DNA of 50,098 nucleotides, from contig CAVYOA010000019.1 of NCBI GenBank assembly GCA_963769945.1, forward strand, positions 1 to 50,098, written 5' to 3'. The position numbers and the translations under genes were made by a program. This stretch comes from WHSW01 sp963769945. Its GTDB lineage: Bacteria; Actinomycetota; Thermoleophilia; Solirubrobacterales; 70-9. The notes beneath the pieces were generated by a model. That model was not told the DNA's origin and did no database searches. It saw only the letters and a program-made list of their open reading frames with translations. Positions 43,073 to 50,098 of the stretch are shown here, piece by piece; the stretch's first letter is position 1; each line of letters opens with the position of its first letter.

Positions 43073-44233
43073 CTAGCGCAGGGTGCGCGCGATCACCAGC
43101 CGCTGGATCTCGTTCGTGCCCTCGTAGATCTGGGTGATCTTGGCGTCGCGCATCATCCGCTCGACCGGGTACTCGCTGACGTAGCCATAGCCGCCGAGCA
43201 CCTGAACGGCCTCGGTCGTCACCCTCATCGCCGTGTCCGACGCGATCAGCTTCGCCATCGCCGAGTACTTGCCCATGTCGGCGTCGCCGGCGTCGACCTT
43301 CGACGCCGCGCGGTAGAGCAGCTCGCGGGCGGCGGCGGTCTGCGATTCCATGTCGGCGAGCTTGAACTGAATGCCCTGGAAGGCGGCGATCGGCTTGCCG
43401 AACTGCTTTCGCTCCTGGGCGTACGCGGCGGCGTAGTCGGTCGCGCCCTGGGCGATGCCGACGGCCTGGGCGGCGACGCCGAGCCGCGAGCGGTCGAGCG
43501 TCCCCATCGCCACCTTGAAGCCCTGATTTTCCTCGCCGATCAGGTTCTCGGCCGGGACGCGGACGTTGTCGAAGATCGGCTGGCCGGTGGGCGAACCGCG
43601 GATGCCCATCTTCTTCTCCAGCTTGCCGACCGAGAATCCCTCGCGGTCGGCCTCGACGACGAACGCGGAGATCCCGCGCGAGTGGCCTTCGTCGGGATCG
43701 GTGACGGCGAAGCAGATGTAGAAGTCGGCGATGCCGAGATTCGTGATCCAGTTCTTGGTCCCGTCGATGACCCATTCGTCGCCGTCGCGGACCGCCTTGG
43801 TCCGCATCCCGCCGGGGTCCGAGCCCGCGTCGGGCTCCGAGAGCGCGAACGCCGGCGACCACTCGCCCGAGGCGCACCTGGGTAGGAAGCGCTGCTTGAG
43901 CTCGTCGGTGCCGAAGAGGCTGATCGGCAGCGTGCCGAGCTCCTGGATCATCAGGATCAGCGCCGAGGAAGCGCAGCCCTTGGCCACCTCCTCGATCGCC
44001 ATGTTCAGCATCAGCGTCCCGGTGCCCGTGCCCCCGTGCTCCTCGGAGAACGGCAGGCCCATGAGGTCATGGCCGGCAAAGAGCTCGCGGATGTCGTCGG
44101 GGTACTCGGCCTTCTCGTCGATCTCGGCGGCTCGGGGGGCGACCTTCTCGACCACCATCTTGCGGATCGTCTCGCGAAAGTCCTCGAACTCCTGAGGGAT
44201 CGAATAGGCGATCGGGGCGGTCGCGGTGCTCAC
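43073..44233 (-). CDS. Acyl-CoA dehydrogenase (short/medium-chain type)
   Basis: 386 aa from GTG 44233; the open frame extends far upstream but a TAGCCT box 7 nt before this GTG and the family length support it. Motifs: ALSEPDAGSDPGGMRTKAV (FAD binding), WITNLGIADFYICFA, and the catalytic Glu in QIYEGTNEIQRLVIARTL. The C-terminal VLGGYGYVSEYPVERMMRD is also typical. It oxidises acyl-CoA to trans-2-enoyl-CoA and passes electrons to ETF. Divergent from the hotdog-like gene. Confidence 0.93.
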   Translation of the reverse strand: MSTATAPIAYSIPQEFEDFRETIRKMVVEKVAPRAAEIDEKAEYPDDIRELFAGHDLMGLPFSEEHGGTGTGTLMLNMAIEEVAKGCASSALILMIQELGTLPISLFGTDELKQRFLPRCASGEWSPAFALSEPDAGSDPGGMRTKAVRDGDEWVIDGTKNWITNLGIADFYICFAVTDPDEGHSRGISAFVVEADREGFSVGKLEKKMGIRGSPTGQPIFDNVRVPAENLIGEENQGFKVAMGTLDRSRLGVAAQAVGIAQGATDYAAAYAQERKQFGKPIAAFQGIQFKLADMESQTAAARELLYRAASKVDAGDADMGKYSAMAKLIASDTAMRVTTEAVQVLGGYGYVSEYPVERMMRDAKITQIYEGTNEIQRLVIARTLR

Positions 44234-44240
44234 GCAGCGG

Positions 44241-44284
44241 AGGCTATCGGGCAGGCCGCCGGATGCGATCGATGGCGATAGTTT
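44241..44284. promoter_or_regulatory. Divergent -10 boxes for acyl-CoA dehydrogenase and hotdog-like gene
   Basis: Minus-strand TAGCCT (44241-44246) is 7 nt from GTG 44233; plus-strand TAGTTT (44279-44284) is 9 nt from ATG 44294. Both would give leaderless transcripts. Confidence 0.4.
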
Positions 44285-44293
44285 CATGCCGGG

Positions 44294-45055
44294 ATGTCGT
44301 CGATCGACGCGAGCACGGGTGAGCGCCTCGACGAGGTGGTGATCGAGTCGCGCTACAACGGCCCCGTCGATAGTGCCAACGGCGGTTACGCGTGTGGGTT
44401 GCTGGCAGCCTTTCTCGGCGAGCCCGCGGAGATCACGCTGCGCCTGCCGCCGCCGCTGGCGCGCCCACTCACAGTCGTCTCCGACGGCGCCGCGGGAGTA
44501 CGGATGCTCGACGGCGACGCCCTCGTCGCTGAGGGCCGGCCGGTGACGCTCGAGCCGATCGAACCGCCGTTGCGCCCGAGCTTCGACGAGGCGATGGCGG
44601 CGAGCGCGCGTCATTCCGGTCGCGGGGTTCGCCACCCTCTGTCGGACTGCTTCGTCTGCAGCCCCTACCGCGAAACCCCAGGGGACGGCCTCGGCGTCTG
44701 TCCCGGTCCGCTTGACGCCGATGCAAGCGTCAACGCCGCGCCGTTTCAACCTGATGCGAGCTTGACCGATGACGGCGTGGTGCCGCCCTGAAGTGATCTG
44801 GGCTGCGCTCGACTGCCCGAGCTACCCGCCGTCGCTGTGGGCGAATTCGCCGGAGTTGTGGGCGAGCGGCAGGATCGCCCTGCTCGGCCGCCTCAGCGCC
44901 GAGCGAGAGCGCGAGGTCGACGTCGGCGAGCGCCTCGTCGTGGTTGGCTGGTCGCTCTCACACGAGGGCCGAAAGCACCAGACGGCGTCGGCGCTGATCG
45001 ACGCGCCGGCGCCGTCGTCGCCAGCGCGCTTGCGACCTGGATAGAGCTGCGCTAG
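44294..45055 (+). CDS. Hotdog-fold (thioesterase-like) protein, two frame shifts
   Basis: Starts MSSIDASTGERLDEVVIESR. Reading continues to DDGVVPP (about 44785), then shifts one base to EVIWAALDCPSYPPSLWANS. After HEGRKHQTASALIDA (near 45005) it shifts again to GAVVASALATWIELR, ending at 45055. The pattern of NGGYACGLLA near the start and WAALDC ... LVVVGWSLSHEGRKHQTASA near the end fits actinobacterial TesB/PaaI-like hotdog proteins. A Cys pair in DCFVCSPYRE may bind metal. It probably acts on acyl-CoA, in line with the adjacent dehydrogenase. Rebuilt length is about 253 aa. Confidence 0.65.
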
Positions 45056-45807
45056 TCAGCCACCGATTCGAGCTCGCTGGCCACCAGCTCGCCGAGCAGC
45101 CGGTAGCCCTCGACCGACGGATGGTCGCCGTCGGCGGTCAGCTGCGAGGCCATCACCCCGCTGCGCGTCCGGGTCCTCGAGCTCGTCATGGAAGCCGATC
45201 AGCGCGACGTCCTCGTCGCGTCGCGATCTCGGCGATCAACCGGTTGAGCTCGGCGATCGGCTTGTCGGCGAGCGGGTGGCCGTTGTTCCAGGGCAGCACG
45301 TCGGCGATCGCGACATCGAGCCCCGCCTGCTTGCCGCGCTCGACCATCGAGCGCAGGTCGGCGGCGGCATCGGCGACGGGTCGGCCCTGGGCGATGTCGT
45401 TGATCCCGCCCTGGACGATGAGGACGTCGGCTTCGCCCTCGACGCATTCGTCGAGTCGCGGGGCGATCTCGTCGGTGCGCTCGCCGAAGACGCCGCAGTT
45501 GCGAAACGCCGAGCCTGTGGCTCGGCCTCTTCGGCCCAGTACTCGTACTGGCTGCGCGGATCGTCGCCGAAGCCGAGTGCCGCACGGGCATCAGGATCGG
45601 GGTCATAGCCGGGTGACCCGGCGGTGATCGAATCCCCAAGCGCGACGACCTCGATCTCAGCCGAGGCCGCATCGCTGGCGGTCGAGGTCTGAGCCGGGTC
45701 ATCCGAGCCACAGCCGACCGCCAACAGCGAGTGCCGCACTGCCGAGCGAGGCGGCGACGAGCAGCGAGCCCGATGACCCCGAGATGCGCCGTTTGCAGCC
45801 GCCTCAG
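45056..45807 (-). CDS. SGNH/GDSL-family hydrolase, probable lipoprotein (frame shifts)
   Basis: Read on the minus strand with shifts near 45725 and 45505 and possibly near 45210. The N-terminus has a hydrophobic stretch ending AVGCGSDDP, a lipobox, followed by a short Ser/Thr/Ala linker. The SGNH nucleophile block is VVALGDSITAG; then FRNCGVFGERTDEIAPRLDE, LIVQGGINDIAQG (block III Asn) and the catalytic DGDHPSVEGYRLLGEL (Asp-His). It is likely an extracellular esterase or lipase. The start is uncertain: the only candidate abutting the upstream SDR stop is a CTG at 45807, and a start slightly downstream is possible. Confidence 0.7.
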
Positions 45808-46636
45808 GTGTACATGCCGCCGAACTGCCCGCCGGTGACGTTCAGGCACTGGCCGTGGACGTAGTTGGACAGCTCCGAGCAGAGGAACAACACCGGCGCG
45901 GCGGCCTCCTCGGGCTGGGCGGGGCGGCCGAGGGGGATGATCATCGAGGCCATCGACCGCATCTGCTCGGGGATGCCGAGCGCGACCTCCTCGCCGTCGC
46001 CGACCGAGACCGTCTCGCCCTTCTCCTTGGCCTGCGTCAGCCGGGTCTCGATGAAGCCGAAGGCGACCGCGTTGCAGTTGATCTTGAACTGGCCCCACTC
46101 CTTGGCGAGCGTCTTGGTGAAGCCGACGACTCCGGCCTTGGCCGCCGAGTAGTTGACCTGGCCGGCATTGCCCATCGTGCCCGAGATCGAGGAGATGTTG
46201 ACGATCTTGCGAAACCGCTCCGTGCCCTCTGCCGCCTCGGCCTTCGCCGCCTCGCGCCAGTGCGGGGCGATCGCGCGGGTGACGCGGAAGGGGACGATCG
46301 TGTGGATGTCGAGCATCGCCTGGAACTGCTCGTCGGTCATCCGGTGCACGACCCCGTCCCAGGTGTAGCCGGCGTTGTTGACGATGATGTCGACCTCGCC
46401 GAAGGCCTCGATCGCCTTCGCCACGAGCTCGTCGGGCACGCCCGGGCTTGGTCAGGTCGCCGGCGAAGACGGCGGTCTCGCCCGTCGATCTCCGACGCGG
46501 CCTGCTCGGCGACGTCGCCGTCGATGTCGTTGATCAGGACCTTGGCGCCCTCGTTGATGAACAGCTCCGCGGTCGCGCGGCCGATTCCGCGCGCCGAGCC
46601 GGTGACGATCGCGGCCTTGCCGTCAAGCAATCCCAT
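45804..46636 (-). CDS. SDR, FabG-like 3-oxoacyl reductase (frame shift near 46440-46490)
   Basis: ATG 46636 with GGGAG about 10 nt upstream. The cofactor motif GSARGIGRATAELF and acidic residue NDID (suggesting NAD(H)) are in the first frame; around 46440-46490 the frame changes and resumes as GVPDELVAKAIEAFGEVDII. NNAG, the catalytic Ser (SSISGTMGNAGQVNYSAAKA) and Tyr-Lys (YSAAK) are present. The C-terminal VHGQCLNVTGGQFGGMYT closes it. It likely reduces or oxidises a 3-hydroxy/3-oxoacyl-CoA or similar. It is followed directly by the SGNH gene and preceded by an acyl-CoA dehydrogenase on the same strand. Confidence 0.82.
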
Positions 46637-46671
46637 CTCTCTAATCACTCCCTGGGTAGGTTTCGAGTTCG

Positions 46672-46687
46672 TGCACCGGGCGGTGCA
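46672..46687 (-). terminator. Hairpin between acyl-CoA dehydrogenase and SDR
   Basis: TGCACC-GGGC-GGTGCA, perfect 6-bp stem in the 62-bp gap. It could end or attenuate the upstream transcript, or bind a regulator. Confidence 0.4.
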
Positions 46688-46698
46688 GGCGCGGAACT

Positions 46699-47948
46699 CT
46701 ACTTCGCCTCAGACCCGAGCTGGCGGCCGAGGATCTCCTTCATGATCTCGTCGGTGCCGCCGCCGATCGGCCCGAGGCGCGCGTCGCGCAGCGCCCGCTC
46801 GACCCCGTACTCGCGCATGTAGCCGTAGCCGCCGAGGATCTGGACGCATTCGTCGGCGACCTCGACGCAGGCCCGCTGGGAGTACAGCTTCGCCATCGTC
46901 ACCTCGCGTAGCCCGGCGCTGATCGACGGGTGGCTGAGCTCGCCGCGCGCAATCGCCTCGCGGCGCTCACGCTCAGGCCCGATGAACTCGCGCAGCGCGT
47001 GGTAGGTCAGCGCCCGCGCCGACTCGGCCTTGACCGCGATCTCGGCGATCTTGTGGCGGATCACCTGGAACTTGCCGATCGGGCGGCCGAAGGCCTCGCG
47101 CTCGAGCGCGTACTCGATCGCGGTCTCCAGCAGCCGCTGCATCGCGCCGACGGCGCCCAGGGCCATCAGCAGCCGCTCCCACTGGAAGTTGGCCATGATC
47201 AGGTAGAAGCCGCCGTTCTCGGGGCCGAGCAGGTTCTCCTCGGGCACCTCGACGTCGGTGAACGAAAGCTCGGCGGTGTCGGACGAGTGCCAGCCCATCT
47301 TCTCGAGCTTCGCGGTGACCTCGTAGCCGGGCATCTCGCGTTCGAGCATCAGGAACGAGATTCCGTGGTGGCCGCCGTCCGGGGTCGTCTTCACCGCGCA
47401 GACGAGGAAGTCGGCGCGCACGCCGTTGGTGATGAAGGTCTTCGCGCCGTTGACGACCCAGCCGCTGTCGACTCGGCGGGCCTGCGTTCGGATCGAGGCG
47501 ACGTCCGAGCCCGCACCGGGCTCGGTGATGCCGAGCGCCGCGATCTGCTCGCCGCGGATCGCCGGGCGCAGGAAGCGCTCGTGCTGGTCGGCGCGTGCCG
47601 AACCTGAACACCGGCGGAGTCGCGATCCCGGTGTGGGCGCCGAGGCCCGGCGCCGACCCCACCCGAGGCCCCCGCCGCCGCGAGCTCCTCGGCCCAGACC
47701 GCGTCGTGGACGTAGTCGCCGCCCTGCCCGCCGAGCTCGGTCGGGTACTTGAGCCCGAGGAAGCCGAGCTCCGCGGCACGGGTGTAGAGCTCGCGCGGGA
47801 ACTCGCGCGCCGCCTCCCAGTCGTCGACGTGAGGCACGATCTCCTCGCGCACCCAGCGGTTGATCGTCTCGCGCAGCTGGTCATGCTCGTCGCTGAACGG
47901 GGGCAGGGGGGCCCTGGCGCCGGAGTCCTTGATCACGCTCGCCTCCAC
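46699..47948 (-). CDS. Acyl-CoA dehydrogenase, long-chain type (frame broken about 47580-47660)
   Basis: GTG 47948 start (VEASVIKDSGARAPLPPFSD). The N-terminal domain reads LGFLGLKYPTELGGQGGDYV; the frame is disturbed around 47580-47660 and resumes with AALGITEPGAGSDVASIRTQ, FITNGVRADFLVCAVKT and VQILGGYGYMREYGVERAL. The end GGGTDEIMKEILGRQL matches the long-chain acyl-CoA dehydrogenase form (PIYGGTNEIMKEL), in which the catalytic Glu sits in helix G (here LLETAIEYALEREAFG) rather than before GT. It is probably part of beta-oxidation or a catabolic acyl-CoA route with the adjacent SDR. It starts 7 nt after the preceding gene's stop, so they are co-transcribed. Confidence 0.86.
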
Positions 47949-47955
47949 GCAGCGC

Positions 47956-48809
47956 CTAGAGCACGTCGGAGGCGGACCGGGCCGATTCCTGTTCGCTGAT
48001 CGCCTCGAACTCGGCGGTGTCGAGCGGCAAGCAGTACTCGCAGAAATGACCGCCGAAGGGGGTCAAGGTGATGCTGCGGCGAACGATCCTGGCGCGGCCG
48101 GTCGACCGGATCGCCTCGATCACGTCGGGCTGGGCCTCGAGCACCTGATAGGCCGCCGGGTCGGAGAGCTCGTCATGCGCGAACCAGATCAGGCCGAGGC
48201 GAAAGAGGTTCGAGAGGTAGGCGGGAACGCGCTCGCGGTGCCGGCAACCGGCGTGCACACCGATCATCGAGAGGCCGGGGGCGACGACCACGCGAACCGA
48301 CGTCGAGCGGCCGCCAGGTGCGCACGTCGACCGCCGCCTGCGGCACCCTCGGTTGCCAGCAGGCGCAGGATCCGCGCTTCGTCGGGGGAGAGCTCGCTGA
48401 GGATCCGCGCGTACGCCGGATGTGCGTCGCCCTGCTCGCCGAGCTCGGACGAGCGGGTGAGCAGCTCTTCGCCGCGCTCGCGCAGCGGTGGCTCGGAGTC
48501 GCGCCGCCGCCGAGCATGCCGCTGAGGCGGCTCTGGAGCTCGCTCACGCCGAGCGCTCGCTGGGCCACGCCGAGGACCTCGTCGCGGGCGTCGGAGAGCA
48601 ACCCCAGCGGCGACTCACCCGTCAGCGCGGCCCTGCCCGACTCGCCTGCTGGCGCGAATCGCGCCGCTCCAGCGGTCCATTCGGCGGTGCGCCACCAGGC
48701 GCCGGCCGCGATCCGGGCGAGGCCGGGCGCCGCCTCGAGCGCGCTCGGGTCGTCGCTCGCTGGCGGCGAGGCTGCGCGCCGGCGCGGGCTCGCTGTCTCG
48801 GGTGGCCAT
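47956..48809 (-). CDS. DUF4393/Abi-alpha family protein (several frame shifts)
   Basis: ATG 48809 with TAGCCT 9 nt upstream. Assembled: GLARIAAGAWWRTAEWTAGA and a helical region to ~48480. Then ILSELSPDEARILRLLATEG (~48350-48410) and GLSMIGVHAGCRHRERVPAY with LSNLFRLGLIWFAHDEL. The end is RSITLTPFGGHFCEYCLPLD and the stop at 47956. The SPDEARIL...LGLIWF...LTPFG...FC..C pattern is that of Abi-alpha proteins, named after an abortive-infection factor. Most chromosomal copies have no proven defence role. Shifts occur near 48765, 48490 and 48340. No other defence gene is nearby and it leads into a metabolic operon. Confidence 0.6.
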
Positions 48810-48818
48810 CGCTCGTCA

Positions 48819-48824
48819 AGGCTA
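48819..48824 (-). promoter_or_regulatory. -10 box of the Abi-alpha-like gene (leaderless)
   Basis: TAGCCT on the minus strand, 9 nt before the ATG at 48809. A plus-strand TAGGGT at 48895-48900 probably serves the divergent DGPF gene. Confidence 0.4.
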
Positions 48825-48943
48825 TCCGCGAATCGCGATTCGAGACTCCACCGGCGCCGCGGACCTGTCGATTTGAGCGGGCCCCGTTCGTCGTTAGGGT
48901 AAAGCGGCCGCAGGAGGGTCGCGCGAAGCCGAGGAGGGCACCG

Positions 48944-49345
48944 ATGAAGTACATGTTGTTGATCGTTCCCGAGAGCGAAGGCGGGATGGAGGACGTCAGT
49001 CCCGAGGACATGAAGGCCGGGATCGAGACTTGGGCCGGCTATGACCGGGAGCTGATCGAGGCAGGTGTGTTCATTGCCGGGGACGCGCTGCTCCCGAGCG
49101 AGACCGCGAGCACGGTGCGCTTCGACGCGAACGGCGAACAGGTCATAACCGACGGGCCGTTTGCCGAGACCAAAGAACAGCTGGGCGGCTACTACCTGAT
49201 CGATTGCGAGAACCTCGACGAGGCGCTCGAGTGGGCGAAGAAGATCCCGCTGAGCAGGGCCGGATCGATCGAGGTGCGGCCGCTGATGGACTTCTCCGAG
49301 TACGGCTACGAGAGCTCGACGCCCTCGGCAAAGGCGACGGCATAG
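48944..49345 (+). CDS. DGPF/YCII-domain protein linked to an ECF42 sigma factor
   Basis: 133 aa with a strong GAGGAGGG ribosome binding site before ATG 48944. The opening MKYMLLIVPESEGGMEDVSP and the motif DGPFAETKEQLGGYYLIDCE define the DGPF branch of the YCII family. The fold is a ferredoxin-like barrel; the function of DGPF proteins is unknown. They are the conserved neighbours and usual targets of ECF42 sigma factors, and here the sigma factor gene follows within about 20 nt. Full length. Confidence 0.9.
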   Translation: MKYMLLIVPESEGGMEDVSPEDMKAGIETWAGYDRELIEAGVFIAGDALLPSETASTVRFDANGEQVITDGPFAETKEQLGGYYLIDCENLDEALEWAKKIPLSRAGSIEVRPLMDFSEYGYESSTPSAKATA

Positions 49346-49351
49346 AGGTTC

Positions 49352-50098
49352 GCGACGGGGTCGTCGACCGCGTCTTCCGGCACGAGGCCGGACGCGCAGT
49401 CGCGACCCTGATCCGCGTCCTCGGCGACTTCGATGCCGCCGAAGAGGCGGTTCAGGAAGCATTCGTAACGGCGCTCGAGCGCTGGCCGGCTGAGCGACTA
49501 CATCCGGACAACCCCGGCGCATGGATCACCCGCGTCGCTCGCAACAAGGCGATCGACCGCCTGCGCCGCGAACGCGTTCTCGTCGCCAAGCAAGAGCGAC
49601 CTCGAGCGCCTCGAGCAATTGCGAGTCGATGACGGTGAAGCGGCGATGAACGAGATCGACGAGTCGCGCCTGCCAGACGATCGGCTTCGATTGATCTTCA
49701 CCTGCTGTCACCCGCTCGCTGTGCCCGGCAATCGCAGGTGGCGCTGACCCTGCGGACGCTTGGCGGCCTGAGCACGGCGGAGATCGCTCGCGCGTTCTGT
49801 GGTCGGCGGAATCGACGATGGCGCAGCGACTGGTCAGGGCCAAGCGCAAGATCCGCGACGCTGGAATTCCCTACGAGGTGCCGCCGCTCGAGCGTCTGCC
49901 GGAGCGCCTCCGCCGGGGTTCTCGCGACGCTGTATCTCATCTTCAACGAGGGCTATCTCGCGACCGCGACCGAGACGTTGTTGCGGCGCGAGCTCTGCGC
50001 CGAGGCGATCCGCCTGGTCACGGTGCTGAAGACGATGCTGCCCGCCGAGCCCGAGGTCGATGGCCTGCTCGCGTTGATGTTGCTTGCCGACTCGCGCA
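49352..50098 (+). CDS. ECF42-type sigma factor, frame-shifted and cut by the window edge
   Basis: The start codon is unclear; coding sequence begins just after the DGPF stop (VRDGVVDRVFRHEAGRAVAT). Region 2: LIRVLGDFDAAEEAVQEAF and WPAERLHPDNPGAWITRVAR. After KAIDRLRRERVLVAKQE the frame shifts near 49593 and again near 49720. Region 4 follows (TLRTLGGLSTAEIARAF, STMAQRLVRAKRKIRDAGI). The beginning of the C-terminal extension typical of ECF42 (TLYLIFNEGYLATATETLLR) runs off the right edge. ECF42 factors have no classic anti-sigma; the C-terminal extension is thought to control activity. Likely transcribes the DGPF gene. Confidence 0.8.

Noticed and set aside
45504..45530. GCCGAGCC-TGT-GGCTCGGC hairpin in the SGNH gene as a fourth palindromic element
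   Set aside because: Only 19 bp, lies in conserved coding sequence and lacks the ACG and inner stem of the family.
47956..48809. Abi-alpha-like protein as part of a phage-defence island
   Set aside because: Isolated, continues into an acyl-CoA dehydrogenase operon, and chromosomal members have no shown defence role.

Overview
The window is high-GC DNA with strongly GC-biased third codon positions. Gene content points to an Actinomycetota genome: maturation genes of an actinobacterial-type uptake [NiFe]-hydrogenase, a six-gene mce array, an ECF42-type sigma factor beside a DGPF protein, and many start codons with a TANNNT box 6-10 nt upstream and no ribosome binding site. A Thermoleophilia/Solirubrobacterales-like host is my best guess, but no marker gene here proves it.

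Layout. (1) 1-9.1 kb, plus strand: a tightly packed hydrogenase maturation operon (NifU/four-Cys protein, DUF5947, DUF6084, a conserved cluster protein, maturation protease, hypA, hypB, SIS-domain protein, hypF). The structural subunits and hypCDE are not in view and may lie to the left. (2) 9-11.9 kb: a convergent small gene, a secreted parallel beta-helix protein and a small lipoprotein. (3) 11.9-21.6 kb: a promoter and six consecutive Mce/MlaD proteins with start/stop overlaps at four of the five junctions, a likely lipid-uptake shuttle, but without the YrbE permease or ATPase. (4) 21.6-25.1 kb: a repeat-rich gap, an unknown gene, a divergent Nudix/rubredoxin pair, and an ECF sigma factor with a DUF4349 membrane protein. 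(5) 25.1-30.5 kb, minus strand: biotin genes bioB-bioF-bioD-bioA and an AlkA-type DNA glycosylase, with a 36-codon small ORF on the opposite strand. (6) 30.6-34 kb: two overlapping sulfatases. (7) 34-39.8 kb: a membrane-anchored HTH protein, a patatin, an atypical crotonase with a 71-aa biotin carrier, glycerol kinase, a metallo-beta-lactamase-fold lactonase and an SDR. (8) 39.9-43 kb: a heavily frame-disrupted secreted M14 carboxypeptidase with an RTX tail. (9) 43-50 kb: two acyl-CoA dehydrogenases, a hotdog-like protein, an SGNH lipoprotein, an SDR, an Abi-alpha-like protein and an ECF42/DGPF pair cut by the right edge.

The most notable non-gene signal is a family of 49-50 bp imperfect palindromes with conserved arms (GCCGAGCGGC ... 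GCCGCTCGGC). One copy lies in frame inside hypF, a second forms the 3' ends of hypF and the convergent gene, and a third lies between alkA and bioB. The two hypF copies are read in the same phase and encode related peptides, as Rickettsia palindromic elements do.

A second window-wide feature is that about 17 of 46 genes have their frame broken, usually by what looks like one extra base. The coding signal resumes at once in another frame. This most likely reflects draft-sequence insertion errors, so products were rebuilt across frames and exact boundaries in those genes are provisional. The biotin operon, the solitary biotin carrier, the crotonase, the dehydrogenases and glycerol kinase suggest active acyl-CoA and lipid metabolism. 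Together with Mce import and hydrogenase, this is consistent with a soil heterotroph that supplements its energy with hydrogen.
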